NCBI GenBank assembly: GCA_027919835.1
Contig: JANVFP010000011.1
Location: forward strand, 310,001 to 374,000
Direction of reading: 5' to 3'
From: Lentinula raphanica
Lineage: Eukaryota; Basidiomycota; Agaricomycetes; Agaricales; Omphalotaceae
Length of the DNA: 64,000 nt
The position numbers and the translations under genes were made by a program. Below, one piece after another: positions 11,069 to 22,846 of this stretch. Each line of letters opens with the position of its first letter. Position 1 is the first letter of the stretch. The notes beneath the pieces were generated by a model. The model saw only the letters and a program-made list of their open reading frames with translations. It was not told where the DNA came from and made no database searches.

Positions 11069-13410
11069 ATGGCGGCGGTTCCAACGAACACGAGGGCAAT
11101 TGTCCTAGCTTTCTTCGTCGCATTCGGTCAGTTAATCTTATCCTACTGTTTGTGCTATCCGAACTGACTGAGATCTATCTGCAGGAGGTGAGGCCGTCAC
11201 GTCAAAAGGGTAGCTTGTACTAGAATCCTAAACCTTGCGTCATTCAGGTTTTCTATTCGGATATGATATTGGTGTCATATCGGTACGTCCATTGGTTCTT
11301 TGCCGTTGATGTTCTTTGCTAATTGAACGTCCAGGGGCTCTTGGTTATGCCTGACTTTGTACAAAGATTCGGTCAAGAGAATCCTGATGGAACCTTCACG
11401 CTTTCCGAGTCTCGTCAATCAATCATTACTTCTCTGTTATCTGCTGGGTATGTTGTCAAGCTTTCTTCTAGCTCTCCTGTTATTCACTTCTGATTTCCTA
11501 GTACTTTCGTGTAAGCATTTGGAATCGTGCATGGGAATTGGACAAACCTTAAAACGGTCGCAGGGGTGCCCTTGGACAAGCTTTCACGGCTGACCGATTC
11601 GGTCGTCGACCAACTATCCTCATATGGGCTGCGATCTTCACAATAGGTGTCGCTATCCAGACGGCTACTATAGATTCGATAGCACAAATCACAATAGGGC
11701 GTTTTATCGCTGGTCTAGGGGTTGGCGCGATGTCTGGTATGTTGATCTATCTAACTCCACTGTGATCGATACTCATATATTCCATTCCATCAGCTGTCGT
11801 ACCGTGCGTACATTGACCTTGCGTGGAGAAAAGCATACGAATTCATATTGCTCTCAACGCAGATTGTATAACGGAGAGACTGCTCCGAAAGCACTCAGAG
11901 GAACACTGCTGGTGTTGTACCAAGTACAGATCATCACTGGGTGCGTAAAATATCTTGGATATATGATAGATGAGATAGACTGAACGAGTCTTATATCTAG
12001 CATCTTCTTGAGCTACGTTTTCGATCTTGGTACACATGCACTCAGCGGCCCTGCATCTTGGCGTATACCCGTGAGCCTTCAGTTAGTCTGGGGCTGCATT
12101 CTCCTGTCTGGAATCTTCTTCCTACCAGAATCACCGTGGGTCAACTTCACGCTTCGTCGTTCGAGTCGAAAAACTAACTATATCACCAGGCGTCACCTTC
12201 TCGGTATAGGAAAACGAGAAGAGGCTTGTGTGGTTATATCCCAACTCAACAGTGTCCCAATTGATGATCCTCTGGTTGACGAGCTTGTCGATGAGCTCCA
12301 ATATGCTATCGATGCCGAGAATGAAGGAGGGAAAGCGACATGGCTCGAATGTTTCTCTCCCAAGAACGGATTGTGGAAGAGAGTAGTGAATGGAATGATG
12401 CTCCAATTTCTTCAGCAACTCAACGGTCAAAACTTCTATTGTGAGTATGAATACTTAGCTTGATTGGAGAGAATATCAACATAATCCTTGCAGATTACTA
12501 CGGTGATACCTTCTTCCAGTCTGCTGGGACAACGCTGTCTCCATACGTGATCCAAGTGATTCTTGGTGCAGTTTCAGTTGTAGGAACCATACCCGCGTTG
12601 GTAAGATCAACACTTTCTTCGAACGTTGACCTAGATTTTGACGTTCAATTTTAGTGGGCAATTGAGAGGGTAGGTCGTCGGCGTTTGCTCCTGATTGGAG
12701 CTGCTTGGCAGGCTGTGTGTGCTCTCATTGTCAGTCCCAATTTCCTACATCCATTCTTCCCCGTTGTCCTGACAAGCAAGCTAGGCTGGACTGAGTGGAC
12801 ATTTCACTCTCGCTCCACCAAATACTCCCATTGATTCTCTGACTCCCCGCAACAAACAAGGTGGAGACGTACTCATTGCATTCGCCGTACTTCACGTGTT
12901 TGGTTTCTCTTTGTTCTGGGGCCCCACTCCGTACGTTACTTCTCCAAAAGCTCGACTTGTGATTCGCCTTACTTACTACGTTTCGACTTCGATAGATGGG
13001 TCTACCTTGGAGAATCTTTCCCACTCCGTATTCGACCTAAAGCCATTGCTCTCGGAAGTGCGACAAATTGGGTCTGGAACTTCTTATTGAGTTTCTTCGC
13101 ACCGAAAATTGCTGGAGAGTAAGTTCTCTTTGCTCTTGAAAGCCCCCTCACCGTCTTACCTTCGTCTTGTAGCATCGGTCCCTTGATTCTCCTCATTTTC
13201 TTCGGAATGCTCGTCGTCGCATTCGTCTATGTCTTCTTCTTCATTCCAGAAACGAAGGGTCTCACTCTTGAGGAAGTTGACGAGATGTACAGATCCGGGG
13301 TCAAACCTTGGAATTCTCCATCGTGGACTCCTACTCTCAGCCAGCGTGCACACGAAAAAGCTGTCGCACATGAAGTACGCCAAGAACGCGAAAAGGACGA
13401 ATCGATGTAG
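11069..13410 (+). CDS. MFS sugar transporter with micro-exons
   Basis: A 12-transmembrane sugar porter of the major facilitator superfamily, roughly 510 residues, probably a plasma-membrane hexose or related sugar:proton symporter. Family signatures seen: [84 protein letters not shown] and [15 protein letters not shown]. The first part is unusually fragmented. After exon 1 (11069-11126) come a 3-nt exon (11185-11187), an exon at 11248-11282, an exon at 11335-11447, a 9-nt exon (11502-11510), an exon at 11564-11736 and a 10-nt exon (11794-11803), all separated by introns of 52-60 nt. With these included, the reading frame and motifs are complete. Substrate cannot be deduced. Confidence 0.9.
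11185..11187 (+). other. 3-nt micro-exon (GAG) of the sugar transporter
   Basis: CTGCAG|GAG|GTGAGG. Including these three bases joins G+GA and G+GT to give Gly-Gly, restoring the canonical GGFLFGYD motif. Skipping them leaves one Gly and an atypical 121-nt intron instead of introns of 58 and 60 nt. Confidence 0.65.
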
Positions 13411-13901
13411 TTGGATTTTCACGATGAATTGTTAGTATACAGTACGAGTATATACCAGTATATACCGTAGAAATGACCACGCCACGAACACAGGAATATC
13501 CAACGACTACAGTGTCTGCTGTACATAATCCCAAGTGTTATCGAGAGTGATTTCGATGTGTAACTTGTATCCTAATCCCATAACCTGACTGGACAATCGT
13601 CGTCCTGAAAGCTAGAGTGTATACGTAGGTACGCGACGCGGGTCCTCTGTGGTCTTTATGTACTATCTTCAGTTACAGGTATTTTCCCTCCGAGATCACC
13701 ATTATAATGGCTTCTGGTAGAGGATACATGATCGGGTTCAGAAGGAGTCACTCGACAACCCCAAAAAATTACAATCCATTGCGACATGCCTTCGTGGACG
13801 TAGTGATACATGTGCTACATAGCTCCATCACAATCCCTCAATAAGCAGCAATCATCCCATGTACCATACAATTCCATACTTACCTTGTAACCCCAAAGTG
13901 A

Positions 13902-15701
13902 TCACTCCCAATACAACTGAAGTGTGACAAGACTTTCTTCTGTTAAACTTGTGGAAAGCTCATTCACCGCAGCCAAAAGGTACTCAGGCAAATGGGTGAG
14001 AACTTCATCAGGATTGGTGGAGGATGGCATTGGTTTCGAAATGAAGGGGTTGACCTTGATACGCACCGAAGGTGGACCCTTCTGTCGAGACAATATCATC
14101 AGGCGAAGACGATCGACTAGAAAATAAGCCGCGTTAGGATCAAACTCATTCGCGAAAGCTTCTTGACGACGCTTTCTGGCAGTATTCTCCAGATCAGAGG
14201 CAGAGGCAGCTCCGGGATCAGCTTCATCAACATTACCACCCGACTCAGCTCCAATATTATCATTTTCATCATCATCCGACTCAGCTTCAGAATCAAACGA
14301 AGAATGAGACGAAGAACCGGAATCAGAATCACTAGGATCTGCCATATTGTAGGCTATTGTAGCTCTATCTGCTTCTTCCAAGGAGGGTGGATAGTAATTG
14401 TAAGGCGGAATGCTCCCAGACTGCACCTCTTCCTCTCTATCCAGAGTTACACCCTCGGGTAAGATTTTGATTGTTAGACACGAAAGAGCCGGAACTAGGA
14501 GCCTTGTGGGGTCTGTGCCATACAAAGGTGCGAGGAAGTGGTCGATATGGTTTAGGTACATTCCACGATGAAGGTAGTAGAATCCCAGTGTCAAGGATTT
14601 GAGAGAAGGGGCAACCGACAGAAACCTCCTGAACACTTTTGAGGACATCTTTTCAATTACCAGCGTCTTCAAGGTGCACCCTGACCCCAACAACATATTA
14701 AGGAGTGCTTGAATGCCATCCGCCTTAACGTTCTTGTCGCCGCCCAGAGAGAGTGTATCCAAGTTTGGAAAGCGGACATCCGCCCACATTAGACCTTCGA
14801 AATACTTTGGAGAATAGTTGGGAAGAGAAAGTGAAGTAATGCTCTGGTGGTGAAATGGGTTGCTCCTTGACCACGGTGAAGGGTCTTCATATCCAGGCTC
14901 ACCGGGCAAGAGTTGATAACATTTAGCGAGGGAAAGGCTTTGAAGACGTGGACATCGAGAAAGGAGAGTCGAAAGTGAGCTCGCCTCGAACCTCACGAGC
15001 TTCAAGCTCGTCAAGTGGGAATAGTCAAACGGACTCTCTTTCCAGATATCAAAAACACACAAATGCCTCAACGCGGGGCAAGGATCAAAGACGCCGTAAA
15101 GACTTCGATCACCAAGTTCAGGATTAGCCATAGTCGCAAGCAGTTCAACTTGATCCGAGCAATCTAGACGTTCGAGGTTCGGAAAGTAGCCGTCAAGAGG
15201 TCTATCATTCAGAGACAGCTGCTCGACTATGCGGGCGAATACCCGTGGTGAGAGATCGAACCGAAGGTCTTGCCATCTATTGGCTTGTTCCAGCATGCTA
15301 GCAACCACTGCAAACCGTGCTGTATCCGGAGTATTGGAATTAAAGTCTGGATTCTTATGATCATATACAATGTCGAGACGCAATGGAGTGGTTCTGGAGC
15401 GGGATAAGGCTTCAAGAAGGTACTTGGATTCCTCGACCTTTGACAGATGGTCGAGAATTACGAAGAATGAAGACCAGAATACAGGATTCGAAAATACGAG
15501 TCTGCGCCACGTTGAACATGTCCTGGTTATAGTCTGCAACTGAGTAAAGAGTCCACGGGCGGTAAGCTGCACAGAGAAAACCGGGTTGATACTCGAGTCC
15601 GCATCCTGGGCACAGTAAATACAGAAAATTTCGGTCCAGATTTCGACAGGAATTTTCTTGACGAAGGAATTGATCTTTGTAGGCGGCTGCGTGTCTTCCA
15701 T
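13902..15701 (-). CDS. F-box/LRR-like protein, paralogue 1
   Basis: A single-exon gene of 599 residues. The N-terminal F-box-like segment (KIPVEIWTEIFCIYCAQ, about residues 15-60, with TCSTWRRLVFSNPVFWSSF) is followed by leucine-rich segments typical of basidiomycete F-box proteins. An acidic low-complexity stretch follows (around residues 455-510). The C-terminus ends in LPEYLLAAVNELS and VTLQLYWE, a signature shared with three paralogues downstream (LPEYLLAVSNMDER, TVELSWN). F-box proteins usually act as substrate adaptors of SCF ubiquitin ligases; the target here is unknown. It is the only copy on the minus strand and the most diverged of the four. Confidence 0.85.
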   Translation of the reverse strand: MEDTQPPTKINSFVKKIPVEIWTEIFCIYCAQDADSSINPVFSVQLTARGLFTQLQTITRTCSTWRRLVFSNPVFWSSFFVILDHLSKVEESKYLLEALSRSRTTPLRLDIVYDHKNPDFNSNTPDTARFAVVASMLEQANRWQDLRFDLSPRVFARIVEQLSLNDRPLDGYFPNLERLDCSDQVELLATMANPELGDRSLYGVFDPCPALRHLCVFDIWKESPFDYSHLTSLKLVRFEASSLSTLLSRCPRLQSLSLAKCYQLLPGEPGYEDPSPWSRSNPFHHQSITSLSLPNYSPKYFEGLMWADVRFPNLDTLSLGGDKNVKADGIQALLNMLLGSGCTLKTLVIEKMSSKVFRRFLSVAPSLKSLTLGFYYLHRGMYLNHIDHFLAPLYGTDPTRLLVPALSCLTIKILPEGVTLDREEEVQSGSIPPYNYYPPSLEEADRATIAYNMADPSDSDSGSSSHSSFDSEAESDDDENDNIGAESGGNVDEADPGAASASDLENTARKRRQEAFANEFDPNAAYFLVDRLRLMILSRQKGPPSVRIKVNPFISKPMPSSTNPDEVLTHLPEYLLAAVNELSTSLTEESLVTLQLYWE

Positions 15702-15810
15702 CTATCAGAACGTCAATAACGACCTTTGAAAAGAAGAGAGACCAGGAGGGACCTTACAGTGTTGTTCATTGTTCAATGACGAGGGACAACGGAGGGTACT
15801 ACTAGAAAGT

Positions 15811-15950
15811 AGAGCTTTTTATCCATGGTAGAAATTCGTGATCTTGTCTTTGATGAGATGGATAAGGATAAGTGGACGAATGAGTAAAAGCAATGATTTG
15901 ACATGTCAGAAAGAACAAAGAATTCTTATGAACATTGTTTTTTTTCGAAC
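15811..15950 (-). promoter_or_regulatory. F-box 1 promoter: TATA-like box and A/T palindrome
   Basis: Read on the minus strand, CCATGGATAAAAAGCT lies about 120 bp before the ATG. Further upstream is an A-run/T-run element around GAAAAAAAACAATG. Both elements recur in the same order upstream of the F-box genes at 22847 and 25394. Confidence 0.5.
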
Positions 15951-16177
15951 CACCGTAACCATGTTGATTAAATTCATCGATCAACTTTCTAGACCCACAA
16001 TCATCTTGTTACTGGAACACATGCTAATTTTGACAAGCTCTTGAGTCTTTTGAAACCGCGGGCTGTTAGCTTCACGAACAGAATCAGGATAACAACAATT
16101 GTGTTTTTGTGTCGCACTGCAGTCATTTAGTGCATATTCCATACATCACAACGTTTTGTTCATAGAAAATAGGTGTT

Positions 16178-19100
16178 CTAAGAAAGAGTCACCGTGCCAA
16201 CGCCGTTGGTGAAGGGGATGACAAACGCCCCAGCATCTGTGGCCAAAGAAGTCGTGGGTTTCAAAAGTCCGACTCCAGCGACAGATGCCGTTTGAGAAAT
16301 CACCAATCTTCCAACCGGTGCACTGGCAGCCCCGCTTGTGCCATCTGCGACCGGTGCAATCGTTACGGTGACAGTCTTCGCACTAGGATTGTAACTAACA
16401 GTGGAGAAAGCACCAGCGTCAAGGGATAGTAAAGCACCCAAAGGTGCGATGAAAACTCTTCGACGAACGGAATCCTTGATCTGGACTTGGACAGCTGGAG
16501 ATGTAGCAACGACGGTGCCACCGAATGCTTGCCATCCAAAGTCGGGATGGTCGATGATGAACGTCCCCATTCCCATCGAGTGACCAGAGAAGTTGGGGCC
16601 GTAGTCTCCCGAATAGGCATCCCAAGCCATCGTGTCCGCAAAGGAGTGGAAAGAGGCAGAGGCGAATCCGCCTTCGTCAATGTTGGATAGAGGCCCACTG
16701 AGACCTCCGAACCCAGCGCGGAGAAGGTAGTAATCGGTGGGGTTGGCTTCGAAATTTTCTATCAATGGGAGCGCGTTCAAGCCACTGCCGTAGTGATGGA
16801 TCTGTCGTTCTATGCGCATGAGTTTACCTCCGTATATGTTGTCCCTAAGCGCAGAGGTTCACTAAGTGTATGTGATAGAGGAAATCGGAATGCGTACCAG
16901 TAACGACGAGCATTTCCATTGTATCCCCAGTGTGCGACCACGGGCTGATAAGCAAGGATGGAATTGAGGGCATTAAGTGCAGTAGTGCTATCGTTGAAGA
17001 ATGTCGACCATATATAGACACCCTCCTGGCCAGTGGAATCCCAAGCCATTTCGGAACCGAATCTGAACATAAACTGCGTTATTGAATAGGTCGCATAGAC
17101 TGAAAAACGCATACGGATATCTCTCTGTGGACCAAATCTTCCACCTGGATTGCATCCTACTCTGAACGAGCGTAGCATTCGCAGTCAAGCCCTCCCTCTG
17201 TAGGTCACTCAGCAAGAACCGAATGACGGTCTCTCCCATCAGGCCATCATCAACATATCCAACTTGGCCATCAGTCAATGTCGTGACAGTAAGCACGGCT
17301 TGGTTGATATACCATTGCCAATCGTGCACTGTAACGAGATCGGGGTAGTTGCGAGCGACACGGTACATGGCCCAGTAGGCGGCAGTGACATGGACATAGT
17401 CGTAACCTCTTCCGGTTGCCCAAGCGGAGGCTTGGTTCCAAGACCACCACACGGTCCAGTCCTCATTGGACGGATAGACATAGTTCGGGACCAGATCTGG
17501 TTGGTAGAAGAACACTGACTACACAACGAGGATGAGACCCTGAAGACGTAAAGCCTAATCGATACTTACCATTTTGACAGTGGCTGATGAACGAGTCAGC
17601 ATGCTGAGTTCGAGGTTAGAAAATGACTATACCATTGTTTCTGTTCTGTATGGTTCCCCATAAGGTCTGGTTAACAAACTGTTCTAGTTTGGCTACTTCT
17701 GCAGCGTCGGGTTGTACAAATTGTTTCATAGTAGCAGCTAACCAGGATCCAGAACCTGCTTCATCTCCAAGTCCACCGATCCAAACTCTTCAAGACATAA
17801 ATTGACAATGAGAATAACACTTTGAGATATACAGAATGCGCCTCACCTAGGATCATTGGTCACTACCTGATTCACCGAACGATCATAGCTGATGACTGAA
17901 GGCGCACGGTGGAAGGGATCCGATGTGTTGGTATACCACTGGGACGTAGTCAGGAAACTACCGAGGTCGTCCAAAGCAGCAGTAGCGCCTTTGGTCACAT
18001 AATAATGAATCGTCTGTAGCCTTCCATCGGAGTAAGTAACCGAAAGACGAGATCGGCCCCAGGTGTGCGGGGTGACGGTGTACCCAAGCCAGCCAGAGGT
18101 TTGAGCATCGGTGTTAGTTTCCCAAGTCAGCGCGCCAGCTGGACTGACAGTGATATTCGCGACAGTAGCGTTTGTGTTGAGGAAAACTTTTCCCACTTGA
18201 TCAGCTGGGAGGATGGTTCCAGGAATAGTCACAGCTACAGGTTGTCCAACAGAGGCAACAGTCGATTCAATTTCTCTAATTGATGGCGCCACATGGAACT
18301 GGAGACCATAGGTCCGTGTCTGGCCTGGTTGCAACACGAAAGATGTCGGAGCGTTCCATGGAGTAGTTGAAGCCCACTCGTTCTCTGCATAAGCCAGGGT
18401 GTGGAAATCCCATTCATATAGTCCTTCAAATGTTTGAGATTGGTAGAATGGCGTGAGCGCGGTTGACTCAGGGAGGAAACGCCAGCCCTCGAGTGGTGAT
18501 TGGCCAACAGGAAGGACCACAAGTGGAGGAAGTGTTCCGAGCAAGGGTGTCACTTGAACGTATCTAATTTGAGAGCGTGTAAGCGTCAAGACTGGAACAG
18601 GTAACGTCAAGCTTTACCCTGCATCTTGGCCAATATAAGGATCGAAAAGACTGCATAAGGTATTCGTTTGAGCTGCAGTACGGTCCGTGAAGATCTACCG
18701 AGCTCGGCTTCATTACGATGCATGAGAGAACAACCTATCACTCACATTGTTGAACTCCAACGGAGCACCTAGCGATCCGATTTCTACAGCGGTAGTCTGC
18801 GAGTTCGTGACATCGAAAAGAAGCTGGAGTACGTTATCATCAACAACCCATCGGCGAGTGATGTTCAGAAGGGAATTTCGTGGTAAAGTAGGGGCCAAGT
18901 TGGCAGCTGCCTTCGTCGTACCCGACACCGAGGACGCAGTGAGTTTAACACGGCTTGTAGAAGTATCACCGCTGGTCCAAGCGGTGGATCCAACAGTTCG
19001 CGCGCGAAAGGTGATATCGCCAAGATGATAGTTCCCGTTGTTTGCTCGTTCTGACATCATATCGGAAGGTATAAAATTGAACCCTCCGTCGATGGTGGAC

Positions 19101-19261
19101 AGAGAGTATAAGGTCTGTGAGTCCTTCACCAGTTGAACCGCAAACGTCGAAGTGTTGAACGAAAGAAACCCATCGCTCAAACCAAGAGTGTTGCTCTGAC
19201 TGACAGTCGAATGGACCAAAATCAGCAGCCAGTAGGCGATATGAGGCAATGTAAGCCGCAT
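16178..19261 (-). CDS. Large secreted protein, DUF5695-like
   Basis: A multi-exon gene, about 900 residues, starting at the ATG at 19259-19261. The signal peptide is PHIAYWLLILVHSTVSQ. The N-terminal domain starts LGLSDGFLSFNTSTFAVQLVK, followed by a beta-rich region (TIPGTILPADQVGKVFLN, SVTYSDGRLQTIHYYVTKG). A helix-rich, Trp/Tyr-rich part follows with EDWTVWWSWNQASAWATG, DYVHVTAAYWAMYRVARN and FGSEMAWDSTGQEGVYIW, and a C-terminal beta domain has PLGALLSLDAGAFSTVSY. This arrangement matches my memory of fungal DUF5695 proteins, which look like extracellular glycoside hydrolases with a helical toroid. The enzymatic activity is inferred, not shown. Introns lie near 18720, 18600, 17850, 17580, 17090 and 16870. 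Confidence 0.8.
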
Positions 19262-19365
19262 CCTTCAGAAGTGAGCAGTGTCAGGAAATATGCGGAGTAG
19301 AGGTAAATGAAGACGTGTTTCGACTCAATTCCAATGCCAACTGCTGAAAGTTCCACAGAACGAAG

Positions 19366-19374
19366 CCTTATATA
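19366..19374 (-). promoter_or_regulatory. TATA box of the DUF5695-like gene
   Basis: TATATAAGG on the minus strand lies about 105 bp upstream of the start codon, a common distance in fungal promoters. Confidence 0.5.
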
Positions 19375-19399
19375 CATCTCATTTACTCGACAATGAGAT

Positions 19400-20640
19400 C
19401 CATGTGGTGCGTAAGTCGACGCTGATGCTGAGGTGGTTCTTCCGAGAATCAGGTGGTGGCCTTTTTGCTATACAGGATAAAGAGCTTGTGGAGAGCCAGG
19501 ATGAAGAATTTCTTGTGTCCTCGTGTGCTTGAGGTGGCGGGCCGCTTTCGGGAGCGAAGCAAGGTTTCCTATCTTCTCTTCACGATGCTTAGGGCCCCAT
19601 TGAGTAAGTCCCTTCAAGATACGCCCAACAATGCCAGAATTTTGACATAGATTGAAGAAAGTCGGGACTCGGTAGAGAGCATAGCTCGTCCAAGTGTTGG
19701 AGCAAAAGAGAGTTCGGGCGCTTGATCTTTCGGCGCTTGTACCAGTACTTACTTTCCTCTGAACTCTCAACAGCTCTCAACGTCGTCAGAATCAAGGCTT
19801 GTTTTCAGAAATAGCATAAAGGCACAGGGCCTTAGCAGACTATTGCCTACCAAAGCGCGCTCGGAACTTGTATTGGCACTGCATTGTGACCTCCGGAAAT
19901 CTCCAAAGTCTGTGCCTCAGTGGCAAACTCAACGCTCACCTTCAATCTGCACCAGAAGATATATGTCCTGATGTATTGAGATGACTCTCGCAGCCTCAGC
20001 AAATTTGCGAATTCAAGATCTAAAGTCGAACAGTGGCACAAGATGGGATACACTTACACGCCAACAGTAATTGTAAGCTGACTATCTTCGTTAACCCGAG
20101 GTTACTGTCCTGCACTATGTCATCCCTATACTCTGTGCATCCTTTTAGGAACTATCAGTGGACATCTGACATCGTCCCCCTTCCGGTCGTTGGCGCTATT
20201 CTCGTACTACAGTCAATAGGTGAGCATAATTTTGCCATTACTTCGGGGATCTACAATGACGTTCAGAAATCGCATCCAATCGCAAAAAATCTGCTCAAAT
20301 TATCCCACCCGCTTCCGACTGAAGCTGGGTACCATTCGAGCCATTCCAGAACTGCTCAGAGACGAGAATCAGAATCTCGACGGCGACCGTGACGAGAAGC
20401 TACTGAGGCTTCCTGGATCAACGAGAGCACATGCACAATACGAAGTCCCAGAATAACCATACCGCTACGTCAAAACGGTCACTCGATATCTCATGACAAC
20501 GACTTTGGCCGCATATTTATGCGTGAATGAATCGATTACGGTTAATCAACGGCCAAAAATAATCCGATACGAGTACCAGCCTAGTATCAAGGGGTTCTGC
20601 AAGGTTAATGAGGCCTGAATGAGGCTTAATCCTGCTATCT
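19400..20640. other. intergenic, no gene supported
   Basis: Over 1 kb between divergently read genes for the DUF5695-like protein and the CE16-type esterase, so it may hold regulatory sites for both. No coding frame with a recognisable product was seen. Confidence 0.4.
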
Positions 20641-20663
20641 CTCAGACATTGACTCGTGCATGT

Positions 20664-20670
20664 TATAAAT
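20664..20670 (+). promoter_or_regulatory. TATA box of the CE16-type esterase
   Basis: TATAAAT lies 57 bp upstream of the ATG at 20721. Confidence 0.5.
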
Positions 20671-20720
20671 TGCGCTCGGTTTCCTCAAAGTGAACCAGAG
20701 TTCCACTAAAATCCACTGAA

Positions 20721-22108
20721 ATGTTTGTCTTTGCCATATCTATAATCGTCTTCGCTCAACTGGGGTGTATTTCGGCCAAAGCTATAACCTCCTCACGACA
20801 AGTTACTTCGGATGTCCATCTGGCTGTTTCTCCTAACTGCGGAAGTCTTTCAGGCCCACCTGCGGACATCAACAATGGTTTGAAGCCTCTGAGCAATTAC
20901 AGTACCATCGTGGCTTTCGGCGTAAGTACGCAGGCCCTTTCTATCTTCAAAGTAAACTGATGACAAGATTCCAGGATTCGTATACATCAGGAAGTATATT
21001 CAACGGATCAGCCCTTCCCCCGCCTGTTCTATCCCCTCCGAACCCCAACGCTGGAGGGCGTATCACGAACGGACCATTATGGGTAGAGAATCTGGCTGCG
21101 GCTGCAAATGCCACATTACAAGATTGGGCGGTGAGTAGTGTTGCACACGGAAGACCCGTTTCATTCGAACATATCTCTATGTGTCGCGCAGGTAAATGGC
21201 TCCGTTATAGACCACAATATGTATCCAAGCATCAATTTTGGGGATATACCAGATTATCTAACGCAAGGTAAGCTGCAAGAAACGCACGTTCATTACCCAA
21301 CTATCAAGATCGTTGATGGAAACAGTTCAGAACTACATTGGGGTACGGCCTTCGTCTGTAGTGGATGACACTTTATATGTTATCTTCATGGGCATGGGGT
21401 AAGTCATCTTTGTCTGGTGACACCTCCTTCTCGAATCTCGACTAATCAAGTCATGCATGTGCATCAGCGATTACGAATTGAGGAACGGTAAGGAATCTTC
21501 ACTGTCCGCTATGTGTTGATACCTGGTGACTTACTCGACCATCGCGTCTCGAATCAAGAGATATACCAGGGCCCCCAAAGTCTCACTACTCTTGCTTCCG
21601 ACCTCATCTATTCCATCCTGGAGCTCAACTCAAACCCTGTTTTCGCCAAGAACTTTCTCATAGTAGACAACTACGGGCGAGGGACAGAGTCCACGGCAGG
21701 GGATGCGTATAAGGAGTCTTTGTTCAACCAGTTATATGAAGTCTCCAACAACTTGGATTATGATCTCAGTTTTGCGTTCGTCGATTTCAAGACCATTTGG
21801 GATGGGGTGTTGAATGGGAGTCCAGGGTGAGTGTTCTTCTACTGAACTACGAGGGGTATGAATAACAAGTGACATAGATACGAGGCGTTTGGGTACACCG
21901 ATGCTGGTGCTTGTCTATCGAATGACAACTCGATGGATGCGGAATGTGATGACCCCGATCATACGTTTTATTGGATTCCTGAGTAATTCATGAGCTCTCT
22001 TTCGAAATGTAGTCACTTATATTACTGTAAAACAGGAATCCCTCTGCTGCAACACATTCTATCATGGCGGACTATGTCCAAGAGGTCTTGGCCCAATGCG
22101 GATCATAA
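20721..22108 (+). CDS. Secreted GDSL/CE16-type acetylesterase
   Basis: A multi-exon gene, roughly 310-330 residues. The signal peptide is MFVFAISIIVFAQLGCISAKA. Block I reads TIVAFGDSYTSG with the nucleophilic Ser, spliced across an intron after FG. Downstream are NAGGRITNGPLWVENLAA, the Asn-containing block WAVNGSVIDHN, and the C-terminal DPDHTFYWIPENPSAATH with the Asp and His of the triad. This set matches carbohydrate esterase family 16, extracellular enzymes that remove acetyl groups from hemicellulose oligomers. One small exon (about 21470-21489, DYELRN) needs an AAG acceptor at 21558 to stay in frame. The stop at 22106-22108 follows QEVLAQCGS. Substrate preference is inferred from the family. 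Confidence 0.85.
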
Positions 22109-22570
22109 GACCATTTGTAGTTCTGGGCTAGGGGATCATGCAGATGTATAGTAAAAGAGTGTATTTCTACACGTTCATTGCAAACACCGGATTGAACGAA
22201 TCATCGCAACAGCTCGCGATGGCAGGCAATGACCCGGAGTGGTAACGATGATTTACAATAGACGCAGGTGAGTACAAGAGATGTTGCTATATTTTTTTGT
22301 ATGCACAGTGCAATGAAACACGGAAAGTATCCATCGATTGACGATTTCGAAGACGTTCTTGTTCTAATTGTGAAAAGGCGATGTTTTCATTTACGAAGTA
22401 AATCGAGTTGACTAGCCAAGAGTTGGAGTATTCGCTAGTGACGCTAGTAATTGCTAATTGTCAGAGCTTCCTCCCCGAGTACTATAGTACATTGTCAATA
22501 TCAGTACTGTTGCTAGTAACGAGATGAATGTAAAAAGCTCGTTGAGGAACTTGCATGGATATGATGCTTC

Positions 22571-22720
22571 GAAAAAACAATAACTTTGTTTTTTTTCACA
22601 ATCTTTCCATGACCACAGCATTTCAAGTTCACACGACGCCGAACTGCTCCTCTTCTCCATATCATCATGTCATCAGAAACAAGTTCTTCAGAGCCAACTT
22701 GTAGCATGGATAAAAGCTTT
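22571..22720 (+). promoter_or_regulatory. F-box 2 promoter: A/T palindrome and TATA-like box
   Basis: GAAAAAACAATAACTTTG with a T-run (from 22571) is followed by GCATGGATAAAAGCTTT about 138 bp before the ATG. The same pair occurs before the F-box genes at 25394 and 15701. Confidence 0.5.
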
Positions 22721-22846
22721 AGTACTTTCTAGTAAGTGACCACCCTTGTCCTCCTCTGTAAAGACCTACTGTACGGTCGCCGACTCTTCTTCTCATCAAA
22801 GCCCTAAAGTCTGTTCTATTAGACATAAACCCCACAGGTCACTAGT

